A stretch of 45,901 nucleotides of DNA, taken from contig NZ_LBMK01000006.1 in NCBI RefSeq assembly GCF_001005295.1, positions 165,191 through 211,091 on the forward strand. The letters are read 5' to 3'. The notes beneath the pieces are model-generated. The model saw only the letters and a program-made list of their open reading frames with translations. It ran no database searches and was not told the origin of the DNA. Position numbers and translations under genes: made by a program. Every line of letters starts with the position of its first letter. The first letter of the stretch is position 1. Positions 18,055 through 26,772 of this stretch are shown here, piece by piece. Source of the stretch: Streptomyces yangpuensis. GTDB taxonomy: Bacteria; Actinomycetota; Actinomycetes; Streptomycetales; Streptomycetaceae.

Positions 18055-20679
18055 TCAGGAGGGGTCGCCGTACTGGAGGCCCCGGCCGTTGGTGCCCACG
18101 TAGACGCGGCCGTAGGTGTCGGGGTCGCCGGTGATGACGCCGACGCCGCCGATGCTGCCCCACTGGTGGGCGTCGTCGTTGACGCGGAGCCAGGTGGCGC
18201 CCTTGTCGGTGGACCGGAAGACGCCGGTGACGTCCTTGACGGTGCCGATCAGGTACAGGGCCTGGTAGGAGGCGCCGGGTGCGGCCTTGCCGAAGCCGAG
18301 GGCGGAGGCGGACTTCACCGTGGTGAGCGCGGTGAAGGTGCGGCCGCCGTCGGTGGAGTGCAGCAGCCCCTGGCCACCGTCGGCGATCCAGAGGTCTCCG
18401 GCGATGCCGGGGACGGCCGTGAGCCGGCCGGAGGGCAGGCTGGAGGCGCGGGCGGTGAAGGTCGCGCCGCCGTCCGTACTGGCGTAGAGCGTGCCGCCGC
18501 TCAGCGAGTAGAAGGTCCTGGCCGAGGAACGGTCGGCGACGACCACGGCGTCGGTGCCCAGGCCGCTGACCTTCGACCAGGTCGCCCCCTTGTCGGTCGA
18601 GCGGTACGGGACCTGGCCGGCCTGGGTCCAGACGATGGTCGAGCCGTCGGCCGCGAGCGCGACGCGGCCGTCCTGGGCACCGGCCACCGGCTCGGCTCTG
18701 AAGCCGTTCCAGCTGATGCCGCCGTCGGTGGAGTAGGCGCCGTCCTGCGCCCCGCCGCGGCCGACGCGGACCATCATCGATGGGTTGGACTGGGCGAAGT
18801 CGATGTCGGTGCTGTTGGTCATCACCGGATTGCCCAGCCGCCCGGCCGGGACCTTGGTCAGGTCGTCGTGGCGGAAACCGCCCTGGTCGCCCATGGCGGT
18901 GACGACAGCGGCGCCGCCGGGCGGGGCGATCGCGTCCATCAGCGCGGTCTCCTCCAGCCCTCGCGCCCCCGCGGCCCAGTGGCTGGTGCCGCCGCTGTCG
19001 GTGACGTTGGCGTCCTTGCTGCGCCAGATGCCGTTGCCGGTGCCGTACAGCACGTGCCCGGAGTCGAAGGGGTCGATGGCCAGGGCGGTCATCCAGTGCC
19101 CGGTGTGGGTGCCGATGTAGGGAGCGCCGGAGGCGTCCCGCACCGACTTGTCCGCCAGCGCTTTCCAGGTCGTGCCGCCGTCCGTGGAGCGGTAGATCTC
19201 GTCCTCGGGCCACCAGCGGTCGAGGGTGGTGACCATCACCGTGGACGGCTGGCGCGGGTCGACGGCCAGGCCGGAGAACCCGTAGCCGCCCTGGGACGGG
19301 GAGACGTTCTTCCACGTTCCGCCGGCCGGTGCGTACTTCCAGACCGATCCCGCCGTCACGCCGTTGGGTCCGAGGGCGTTGGTGTACGTCAGGTACAGCG
19401 AGCCGTCGCCGGAGAGCACGCCGTGCTGCGGCAACTGGCCCGTGGGCTGCCCGGGGACCGCCTGCCAGGTGCTGCCGCCGTCGGTGGAACGGTACAGGGA
19501 GGTGGACTTGTCGGCGACGCCGGCGTAGACCGTGTTGCTGCCTGCCGGGCCGTACGTCACGAAGGAGATGCCCGCGCCGCTGCCCGCCCCGTCCTTGACC
19601 GGGAACGAGGAGACCTGCCGCCACGTCGCACCGCTGTCCGTGCTGCGCCACAGGCCGTTCTTGCGGGTGCCGAGCAACAGGTTGCGGTTGTCCGAGGGGT
19701 CGACCACCAGCCGTTCGCCTGCCCCGCGGCCGTCCTCGTTGGCGCCCAGCTTGAAGGGGAGGTCGGTGCGCTGGAAGGTGCGGCCCCGGTCCGTGGAGCG
19801 CAGGATCGCGCCGTTGCCGGCCCAGTCGTTGGTGTAGGTGCCGGTGGCCAGGTAGAGCCGGCCGGGGTCGACGGGGTCGGTGGCCAGCGCGTCGATGCCC
19901 AGCAGGTTCCAGTCCTTCTCTCCGAGCCAGTCGGTCAGCGGGATCCACTGCTCGGCTGCGGCGTCCCAGCGGTAGGCGCCGCCCATGTCGGTGCGCGCGT
20001 ACAGCAGCCCCTTCTCCCGGGGGTTGAACACCAGCCCGGTGACATACCCCCCGCCCACCACCTGGGCGTTCTTCCACGCGTACGGTCCGGTCCCGGTGGC
20101 CGGCGCCTCGGCCGTCTTCACCAGCTTCCACTGCTGGTTGGTTCTGCCATGGCCGCCGTACTGGATGACCGCCGCGCCGTCGGCCGTGGAGGCTCCGGAG
20201 ACGTCCAGGACCTGGCCGGTCCCGCGGGAGGTGAGGGTGACGGCGTCGGAACCGCTCACGTCGTCGATCCGCCACTCCTGGGAGGCGGAAGAGCTGTCGG
20301 TCTGCTGCTCGGCGGCAGCCGCCTGCGCGGTCGAATCGCCCGCTATGCCGAGCACTTTGCCGCTGTTGCGGTTCACCAGCTCGTAGTAGCCGTCGCCGGT
20401 GGACCGCAGCCGCCACTGCTGGTTGGCCGTGTTCTGGTCGGTCCACTGCTGGATGCGGGTGCCGTCGGCGGTGGAGAAGGCGTTGACGTCCAGCACCTTG
20501 CCGCTGCGCACCGAGACCAGCTTGTAGTAGGCCTTGTCGTCGACCGTCGCGGCCTGCGAGTCGTCCTGCACGAACAGGAGGTACGGCACGACGGTGGCGG
20601 GCACACCGAGCAGCAGAGCGGTGGCGGTGCTGCGACGGCGGTGACGTCCGCGGCGCCCGGCGTTGGTGGGGTTGTTCAT
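18055..20679 (-). CDS. Secreted ricin-type CBM13 + GH74 xyloglucanase
   Basis: Extracellular endo-xyloglucanase, 874 aa. It has an Arg-rich N-terminus, a hydrophobic segment and a likely cleavage after DSQAA near residue 44. A ricin-B lectin (CBM13) module at about 47-187 shows three Q-x-W repeats (QQW at 88, QEW at 134, QQW at 182). GH74 fills about 198-874: ARTDMGGAYRW (D231, the presumed catalytic base), LTDWLGEKDWNLLGIDALATDP and NGAILRSTDRGRTFQRTDLP are family hallmarks. Repeated RSTDGGxTW blades show the double seven-bladed propeller. An Asp in STDIDFA is the likely acid. The start has AAGGAG upstream. It follows the GH10-GH62 gene by 38 nt, so co-transcription is expected. Confidence 0.93.
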   Translation of the reverse strand: MNNPTNAGRRGRHRRRSTATALLLGVPATVVPYLLFVQDDSQAATVDDKAYYKLVSVRSGKVLDVNAFSTADGTRIQQWTDQNTANQQWRLRSTGDGYYELVNRNSGKVLGIAGDSTAQAAAAEQQTDSSSASQEWRIDDVSGSDAVTLTSRGTGQVLDVSGASTADGAAVIQYGGHGRTNQQWKLVKTAEAPATGTGPYAWKNAQVVGGGYVTGLVFNPREKGLLYARTDMGGAYRWDAAAEQWIPLTDWLGEKDWNLLGIDALATDPVDPGRLYLATGTYTNDWAGNGAILRSTDRGRTFQRTDLPFKLGANEDGRGAGERLVVDPSDNRNLLLGTRKNGLWRSTDSGATWRQVSSFPVKDGAGSGAGISFVTYGPAGSNTVYAGVADKSTSLYRSTDGGSTWQAVPGQPTGQLPQHGVLSGDGSLYLTYTNALGPNGVTAGSVWKYAPAGGTWKNVSPSQGGYGFSGLAVDPRQPSTVMVTTLDRWWPEDEIYRSTDGGTTWKALADKSVRDASGAPYIGTHTGHWMTALAIDPFDSGHVLYGTGNGIWRSKDANVTDSGGTSHWAAGARGLEETALMDAIAPPGGAAVVTAMGDQGGFRHDDLTKVPAGRLGNPVMTNSTDIDFAQSNPSMMVRVGRGGAQDGAYSTDGGISWNGFRAEPVAGAQDGRVALAADGSTIVWTQAGQVPYRSTDKGATWSKVSGLGTDAVVVADRSSARTFYSLSGGTLYASTDGGATFTARASSLPSGRLTAVPGIAGDLWIADGGQGLLHSTDGGRTFTALTTVKSASALGFGKAAPGASYQALYLIGTVKDVTGVFRSTDKGATWLRVNDDAHQWGSIGGVGVITGDPDTYGRVYVGTNGRGLQYGDPS

Positions 20680-20717
20680 GGGGGTGTTTCTCCTTGTGCA
20701 ACCGTGGATCGGGCAGG

Positions 20718-23087
20718 TCAGCGCTGCAGGGTGAGGACGCCCGGCCGGTACGGCAGCTGGTCGTAGGGTCCGCCCGCGGTGGGGGACTTGCCCTGGTACA
20801 GGAACTGCAGGTTGCAGGGGTCGATGGTCATGGTCTGGTCGGGGTTGGTGCGGATCAGGTCACCGTGGCTGATGTCGTCGGTCCAGGTGGCGCCGCTGTT
20901 GGCCTTGCCCGCGAAGGGGTTGCTTTCGCTGTCGGCCTGCGGGGTCCACGCACCGCTCAGGCTGGAGGCCGTGAACGAGCGGAAGTAGCGCCGCTCGTTC
21001 ACACCCCGAGCCTCGACGATCATGAGGTACTGGTTCTGGCCCTGGACCTTGTAGACCTGCGGTGCCTCGAAGAGGTTCTTCTCCGTGTCGCTCATGACCG
21101 TCGTGTACGACGAGCCGAAGTTGCCCGGGAAGTTCCCGATCGGCATGCTCGCGCGGTAGATCTTGCCGTTGTCACCGGCGAAGAACAGGTACATGTTCTT
21201 CTCGTCGGCGATCAGGGTCTGGTCGATCGGTCCGGTGCCCGATTCGGTGCGGGGGATGCTGCCGGTGAACAGCGGCTGCGGCGCGGACCAGCCGTTGGGG
21301 TTGGAGGGGTCGCTCGACGTGCGGTAGCTGAAGGGCGAGGCACCCCACTGGTACGCCAGCACCCAGATCTTCTTGGGCGCGAAGTAGAACAGGGTGGGCG
21401 CCACCGCGTTCTGGCTCATCCGGATCTGCCCGGCCGACGCCATGTCCGGCCAGTTCGTGAAGGGGCTGAACGCCATCGAGCCGTACGAGGTTCCCGCCGC
21501 GCTCGACGCGTAGACCAGGTGCTTGCCGCCCAGCACCACGTGGGTGAAGTCCTTCACCGCGGCCCATCCGTTCGACGGCTGTGCGAGGGGACCCGTCGAG
21601 CTCCACTTGTACGTCGCCGGGAGATCACACGTGCCGCTGCCCGTCCCGGACGGGGCGGTCCGGGTCCACTTCTGGTTGTTGACGGCCGCGCAGGCGTACA
21701 GCTGGATCGTGGTGCCGTTCGCGGTGGCGGCGCCGACGGCGTCGAGGCACAGCCCGGACTGGACGCCGGTGACCGAGCCGTTGGGGTTGATCTTCCACTG
21801 CTGGTTGGCGCCGCCGTTGCAGTCCCAGACGATCACGGGGGTGCCGTTGGTGGTGCCCTTGCTCTTGGCGTCCAGGCACTTGTTGCCGTGCACCTTCAGT
21901 TGCTTGGCGGCGGTGTAGGTCCAGCGCTGGCCCGCCTGTCCACTGCAGTCCCACAGGTGTGCCCGGGTGCCGTTGGCGGTGGCGGAGCCGGGGATGTCGA
22001 GACAGCGGCCGGAGGCAACGCCCTTGATCTCCCCCGTACCGTCGGTCGGTTTGCCCGGGGTGGTACCGGAGCCGGACTGGAGAGCGCTCACAACGGCGGT
22101 GTACGCGGGCTTGGGCTTGCCGCCGCTGTCGAACAACAGCGGGCTTTCGCCGCTGCGCCAGGAGTCGCTGTCACGGACACCCCACACCGTGATGCCGGTG
22201 CACCGGGCCACGGACAGGCAGCTGCTGACCGTGTTCGCGTAGTGGATGGGCGATGCCTGGGCGATGTCCAGCTCGGTGATCTGGACGTCGACGCCCAGGG
22301 CGGCGAAGCCGGCCAAGGTGTTCTTGAAGTTCGCCGGCGGGCCGCCCGCCCCGAAGTGGCTCTGGAACCCGACGCAGTCGATCGGCACGCCACGGGACTT
22401 GAAGTCCTTGACCATGCGGTAGACGCCCTGGGTCTTGGCGTCCGACCAGTTCTCGATGTTGTAGTCGTTGTAGCAGAGCTTGGCCGACGGGTCGGCCGCG
22501 CGGGCGGTGCGGAACGCCTCCTCGATGAAGCCGTCGCCCAGCACCTCCTTGAAGACCGAGCTGCGCAGTCGGCCGCTGCCGCCGTCGGCGAACGCCTCGT
22601 TGACCACGTCCCAGGCGTAGATCTTGCCCTTGTGGTGGGTCATCTGGGTGGTGATGTGATGGTTCATCACACCGCGCAGCGTCTGCGCGTCGCGGATGGA
22701 GCCGACCCAGGCGGGAAGTTGCGAGTGCCAGACCGTGGTGTGGCCGCGCACGCGCTGGCCGCGTGCCAGGGCACGATCGACGATCCGGTCCGCGGGGCCG
22801 AAGTTGAAATTGCCGCGGGACGGTTCGACGGTGTCCCACTTCATCTCGTTCTCCGGGGTGATCATGTTGAACTCCCGGTCCGCGATCGCGGTGTACGCGG
22901 AGTCGCCGAGCCTGCCGGCGGCCACGGCCGTGCCGAAGTACCTGCCCGAGGGACCGGCCTGGGTCCCCAGGCCCGCGGCTCCGGCGGAGCTGGGGAGGAG
23001 CGTCACGGCGCCGGCCACCAGCGCCGTGGCCGACAGTCCTGCCGCCCATGTCCGGCGACCCCGGCGGAGCCGGTGCAGGCCCTTCAT
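20718..23087 (-). CDS. Secreted bifunctional GH10 xylanase - CBM13 - GH62 arabinofuranosidase
   Basis: Extracellular arabinoxylan-degrading enzyme, 789 aa. Signal peptide about 1-38 (ends SSAGAAG). The GH10 domain spans about 39-337, with acid/base E164 in WDVVNEAF and nucleophile E272 in ITELDI. A linker is followed by a ricin-type CBM13 (about 350-476, QRW, QQW and QKW repeats). GH62 spans about 487-789, with the expected catalytic set D513 (KDFTHV), D622 (GPIDQT) and E674 (LFEAPQV). The ATG at 23087 has GGAG eight bases upstream; longer in-frame extensions lack a signal-like start. GH10 cuts the xylan backbone and GH62 removes arabinose side chains, so one polypeptide covers both steps. 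Confidence 0.95.
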   Translation of the reverse strand: MKGLHRLRRGRRTWAAGLSATALVAGAVTLLPSSAGAAGLGTQAGPSGRYFGTAVAAGRLGDSAYTAIADREFNMITPENEMKWDTVEPSRGNFNFGPADRIVDRALARGQRVRGHTTVWHSQLPAWVGSIRDAQTLRGVMNHHITTQMTHHKGKIYAWDVVNEAFADGGSGRLRSSVFKEVLGDGFIEEAFRTARAADPSAKLCYNDYNIENWSDAKTQGVYRMVKDFKSRGVPIDCVGFQSHFGAGGPPANFKNTLAGFAALGVDVQITELDIAQASPIHYANTVSSCLSVARCTGITVWGVRDSDSWRSGESPLLFDSGGKPKPAYTAVVSALQSGSGTTPGKPTDGTGEIKGVASGRCLDIPGSATANGTRAHLWDCSGQAGQRWTYTAAKQLKVHGNKCLDAKSKGTTNGTPVIVWDCNGGANQQWKINPNGSVTGVQSGLCLDAVGAATANGTTIQLYACAAVNNQKWTRTAPSGTGSGTCDLPATYKWSSTGPLAQPSNGWAAVKDFTHVVLGGKHLVYASSAAGTSYGSMAFSPFTNWPDMASAGQIRMSQNAVAPTLFYFAPKKIWVLAYQWGASPFSYRTSSDPSNPNGWSAPQPLFTGSIPRTESGTGPIDQTLIADEKNMYLFFAGDNGKIYRASMPIGNFPGNFGSSYTTVMSDTEKNLFEAPQVYKVQGQNQYLMIVEARGVNERRYFRSFTASSLSGAWTPQADSESNPFAGKANSGATWTDDISHGDLIRTNPDQTMTIDPCNLQFLYQGKSPTAGGPYDQLPYRPGVLTLQR

Positions 23088-23492
23088 GATTCTGCTCCGG
23101 GGTCCTGCGTACCGGTCGTTCCGGGTTCGTGGGTGTGTTGCGTCATGTGAGGGGCTCTCTTCAGGGGATACGTCGGTGAGGGAGGTCGGGACCCTGCCGC
23201 GTCGGCACGTCATGACGGCGGCGGGAAAGACACCCCTGAAGTGGAGGCTTGTGGGCACGCGGTCTCGTAACAGAAAAGTGGCGCCGCCCGCGGGATTGCC
23301 CAGTGATGCATCTCGCGGGCAGAAAGTGTTATGCCGGGCGCCGTGGGAAGGCCGCGCGCGCCCGCGGGAGAGGGGCGTTGCACCGATCAGCGGTGAACGC
23401 CGGCCGCGGTGGGGCGCAACCGTGGGGACTGGTGCTGGAGGACCACCGGCCGGGACCGTGCGACTCGGCCGGGACCGCCCGGGGAGTGGTGC
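23088..23492. promoter_or_regulatory. Regulatory region of the hemicellulase operon
   Basis: About 400 nt between the sigma-factor stop and the GH10-GH62 start. It contains an 11-bp inverted repeat (GCCCGCGGGAT at 23286-23296 with ATCTCGCGGGC at 23310-23320, one mismatch). This is flanked by two copies of CAGAAA(A)GTG at 23271-23280 and 23320-23328, reading CACTTTTCTG and CACTTTCTG on the coding strand. These AT-richer words stand out and may be promoter or operator elements. No gene is seen. Confidence 0.5.
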
Positions 23493-25073
23493 TCAGGCCC
23501 CGGGGGTGCGCACGATGAAGGAAGCCTGGCCGGCGAAGGCCCGCGTGCCGTCGGAGCCGTCGAGCCAGATGCCACCGTCGCGGTGACGGAGGACCGATCC
23601 CGGATAGTTGTGCGCGTGCAGGGTCACGGACCCGGCGACCGCCCCGGGACGCGGACAGAAGGTGGCGTCTTCACGGAACAGTGCGCTGCCGTCGTCGGTG
23701 CTCAGCCGCAGCCGCAGGTAGTGATGGCGAAGATACCGGCCGTCCGCGGCGCGGAAGGTGACGCAGCGCGGGTCGGCCAGTCCCCCGACGACCGTGTAGG
23801 TGACCCGCTGACGTGCCTGCGCGCTGCTGGACGCGGCGACGCCGCCGAGCGACGCGAAGTCGCCCGTGTACGTGACGAACAGGCCGGGACTGTCCGCGGA
23901 CTCCAGCGACCGTGCGCCCAGCGCAACGGTGCCCGCGACGGCGGACGGGCCGACCGGGGGCGGGCTCACCGGGGACGGACTCGCCGGGGACGGTCCGGCT
24001 GAGGTGGCGGTGCGCGAGGGAAGAGGAGTGGGAGCGGCGACCGTGGGAGCGGCGGTGGCGCCGGGCACTCGGGGCGCCGGTTCGGGCCAGGTCGCGTAGG
24101 TGACGGTTCCGGTGACGAACACCGCGCCGGCCGCGAGGCTCACCAGCGGATGAGCGGTCACCGCCTGGAGTTTGCCGGTCAGAGCGCTGTGCAGACCGCC
24201 TCCCCCCGTCGCCGTGCCGACGGCGACGGGGGCCGCGGCCAGCCCGGCGGCGCTCGCTGCCGTACCCGACAGCAAGCCCTTGGCTGCCAGCGCGGTGATC
24301 AGTGCGGCCGGGACGGCCAGCGTCGTGAGGCTGAGGGGCAGCAGCTCGGCCGGAACCCGTTCCGCCGACGTCCCCATGCAGACCGGGCAGTCACGGGTGT
24401 GCCGCGCGATCCGCTTGCGCCACACCGACGCACGGTCACCGTCCCAGCCGGCGACGGTCCCGTCCAGCTGCGGACAGCGCGGGTCGGCCTCCAGCGCGGC
24501 GACGATCGTCCGACACAGTTCGAGCTGCTCGCGCATGCGTTGCAGGCGCACTCCGACGTGCGCGACCGTGAGCCCCGTCGCGGCGGCCATGTCCTCCCGG
24601 CTGAGCAGGCCGGCGCATTCCTGCCACCACAGCGACAGCAGCAGCCGGTGGTCCGGGTCGAGCCACCGGCCGGCTTCGACGACCCGGCGCCGCTCGTCCG
24701 ACACGTGCAGCCGCAGGATCGTCACGTCCACGGGCTCGGCGCCGGCGTCCGGTATCCGGCGTGCCTCGTCGATGACCGTGGTCCGGTCGGCGAGGGCGTG
24801 CTGCCGGTGCAGGTGGCTGTTGATCTGGCGGAGCGTGATCGACACCAGCCAGGACCGGAAGCTCTCCGGGGCACGCAGGGCGGGCAGGTCACGCACCGCG
24901 CGCAGCAGGGTCTCCTGGACGACGTCGTCGACGTCGGCATGTCCGCTCAGCGCTCGCCCGACGATGTTGTAGACCAACGGCAGGTACGCGGCGATCAGCT
25001 CCTCGCGCGCCCGATCCTCACCGGCCTGCGCCGCGACGACCAGCCCCACGTGGTCTGCATCAATGAGCCCCAT
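23493..25073 (-). CDS. Membrane-anchored ECF sigma factor fused to zinc anti-sigma motif and extracellular AbfB (CBM42) domain
   Basis: One polypeptide of 526 aa. Residues 12-90 are sigma region 2 (EELIAAYLPLVYNIVG, DVDDVVQETLLRAVRDL) and about 125-190 sigma region 4 (LLLSLWWQECAGLLSREDMAAATG). At 200-232 is a C-H-C-C zinc set, C200-x24-H225-x3-C229-x2-C232, the spacing of ZAS anti-sigma domains. Hydrophobic segments lie at about 244-268 and 308-329, then a Pro/Ser/Thr-rich linker. Residues about 385-524 are an AbfB/CBM42 arabinose-binding beta-trefoil (FVTYTGDFASL, DGRYLRHHYLRLRL, FREDATFCPRPG, NYPGSVLRHRDGGIWLD). GAAGGTGG precedes the ATG; a GTG at 25115 is less likely. An odd number of membrane crossings would place AbfB outside. 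Its position upstream of arabinoxylan enzymes suggests it regulates them. Confidence 0.92.
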   Translation of the reverse strand: MGLIDADHVGLVVAAQAGEDRAREELIAAYLPLVYNIVGRALSGHADVDDVVQETLLRAVRDLPALRAPESFRSWLVSITLRQINSHLHRQHALADRTTVIDEARRIPDAGAEPVDVTILRLHVSDERRRVVEAGRWLDPDHRLLLSLWWQECAGLLSREDMAAATGLTVAHVGVRLQRMREQLELCRTIVAALEADPRCPQLDGTVAGWDGDRASVWRKRIARHTRDCPVCMGTSAERVPAELLPLSLTTLAVPAALITALAAKGLLSGTAASAAGLAAAPVAVGTATGGGGLHSALTGKLQAVTAHPLVSLAAGAVFVTGTVTYATWPEPAPRVPGATAAPTVAAPTPLPSRTATSAGPSPASPSPVSPPPVGPSAVAGTVALGARSLESADSPGLFVTYTGDFASLGGVAASSSAQARQRVTYTVVGGLADPRCVTFRAADGRYLRHHYLRLRLSTDDGSALFREDATFCPRPGAVAGSVTLHAHNYPGSVLRHRDGGIWLDGSDGTRAFAGQASFIVRTPGA

Positions 25074-25314
25074 TCCCACCTTCCCCAGGGAGCGATCCGC
25101 CGAGTACGGCGGCACACCCTAGCCGCGACGAAGGCATACGGCCAAAGCCGGAGCCGGCCGCTGCATGGGCGTGCTCGTCCTCTACGGTTCCGGCAGCCGT
25201 GCGAACAGGGCGGCGGCCACCGCGGATCCGCCCAGCCCGCCGAGGAAGGCCGGCACGCCCCCGGCCTGCAGACGACGCCTGCGCCGGGCGCGTGTCCGCC
25301 GGCCGTGACCCGTC

Positions 25315-26568
25315 TTACGACGGGACGCGGCTGGTCTCCCGGTCATCGGTGACCTGCGGGTGGGCTGGCCTGGGCGACCCGGCGGCAGGAATTCCGGCGA
25401 GGTCGTCGACGTGGAAGAGTCGGGCGATCGGTACGTCGGTGCTGCTGTGGGCGATGATCGAGAAGGCGATACAGATCGCGATGAGGGTGTACGCCTCCTC
25501 GCCCTGCGGGATACCTGCTTGAAGGACCAGCAGACCGTAGACGACGGATGCGAAGCCCTTGGGGCCGAACCACGCGGCGACCAGCTTCTCCCGCCGCTCC
25601 AGCCGGGTACCCAGCAGCGACAGGAGCAGCGAGGCCGGGCGGATCAGGACGATCGCCAGGATCACGGCCGCATACCCGCCGAGGGACAGGTCGCCGAAGA
25701 GCTGGGGTGTGAGCAGGGCGCCGAAGACGAGCAGGGCGGCGAACTTCGCGAGCTCCGCCAGCGCTTCGCCGAGCGGCTCGAAGACCGTCTTGGCCTCGGG
25801 CGAGACGGAGGCCAGGACGGCGCCGGCGGAGAAGGCCGTCAGGTAGGGGTTGGCGTGGGTGAGGTGGCACAGCCCGTACAGGATGATGCCGGTCGCCAGG
25901 GGCAGCAGCGGCTGGAGCTTGGGTTCCGCGCCCAGCAGCCGCAGCCGCACCAGGCCGGCGACCGCGAGCGGGAGGACGATCCCGAAGAGGAGGCCCAGCC
26001 CGAGCTCCAGGCCGATCATCGGGATGGATGCCGGCATCCGGCCGGAGGTCGGTCCTGCGACGGCGATGAGGATCAGGACCACCGGAAGGGCGAGACCGTC
26101 GTTGATGCCGCTCTCCACGTTGAGCAGCTGGCGCAGCTTCGCCGGAACCTCCTTGCGCCCCACGATGGCGGAGGCGAACACCGGGTCCGTCGGTGCCAGC
26201 ACCGCACCGACCAGGAAGGACGTCGTCCAGTCCAGGCCGACGAGGTAGTGGGTGATCAGAGCCATGCCGACCATGGCCAGCGGCATGCCGAGCCCCAGTG
26301 CGCGGGCCGGGTTCTTCCAGTTCTCGCGCAGCTTCGGGAAGGAGACGTGCATGCCGTCGGTGAACAGCACGGCGAACAGGGCCAGATCCGCGGTGACAGC
26401 GACGATCGGGCTGTCGGCGGTGATGTGGATCAGCCCGAGGAACCCGTCACTGACCAGCGCTCCGCCCACGAGGAACAGCAGCGAGGTCGACAGCACCGTG
26501 CGGGCGGCGAGGCCGGAGAGCAGGACCGCGATCAGCAACGCCACGCCGAAGACAGCGACGAGCACCAT
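25315..26568 (-). CDS. Cation/proton antiporter, CPA1 (NhaP-like) family
   Basis: Integral membrane Na+ or K+/H+ antiporter, 417 aa with about 12 hydrophobic segments. The ion-binding Asp region is seen as APTDPVFASAIV, and ESGINDGLALP is the family hallmark with the paired N-D. A later GPKGFASVVYGLL segment fits CPA1. A short hydrophilic C-terminus of about 40 residues follows. The ribosome site is weak. It is divergent from the small membrane protein and channel genes, so the three may serve ion or pH balance together. Ion specificity cannot be read from sequence. Confidence 0.92.
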   Translation of the reverse strand: MVLVAVFGVALLIAVLLSGLAARTVLSTSLLFLVGGALVSDGFLGLIHITADSPIVAVTADLALFAVLFTDGMHVSFPKLRENWKNPARALGLGMPLAMVGMALITHYLVGLDWTTSFLVGAVLAPTDPVFASAIVGRKEVPAKLRQLLNVESGINDGLALPVVLILIAVAGPTSGRMPASIPMIGLELGLGLLFGIVLPLAVAGLVRLRLLGAEPKLQPLLPLATGIILYGLCHLTHANPYLTAFSAGAVLASVSPEAKTVFEPLGEALAELAKFAALLVFGALLTPQLFGDLSLGGYAAVILAIVLIRPASLLLSLLGTRLERREKLVAAWFGPKGFASVVYGLLVLQAGIPQGEEAYTLIAICIAFSIIAHSSTDVPIARLFHVDDLAGIPAAGSPRPAHPQVTDDRETSRVPS

Positions 26569-26702
26569 GGCAGAAGCCCCCGATTCCAGAAGAGATGTGT
26601 TCCGTATCCGCCGACCAGGCTTCCCGGCACTCCACCGGCTACTTTACTTATCCCTTACGCCGTCTTGACGGGGCCCTGACGGCAGTCCGGACGGCCACAC
26701 AT

Positions 26703-26717
26703 TGCCGGACTCCGGCA
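26703..26717. promoter_or_regulatory. Inverted repeat site A, TGCCGG-N3-CCGGCA
   Basis: TGCCGGACTCCGGCA is a perfect odd palindrome between the divergent antiporter and channel genes. With the preceding CACAT it repeats the sequence at site B (35795). Probably a protein-binding site. Confidence 0.6.
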
Positions 26718-26772
26718 TAAACGCGTCACTCATCGGCCCGCCATCGTGGGCGTACACATCGGAGAGCTGTCC

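Noticed and set aside
15460..20766. Plus-strand open frame of 1768 codons
   Set aside because: It is the antisense shadow of the helicase and GH74 genes; composition is Gly/Ala/Arg/Val-rich, no domain is visible, and the minus strand has clear families throughout.
25074..25115. GTG start at 25115 for the sigma-AbfB protein
   Set aside because: The ATG at 25073 has a GAAGGTGG site and begins directly before sigma region 2; the 14 extra residues add nothing recognisable.
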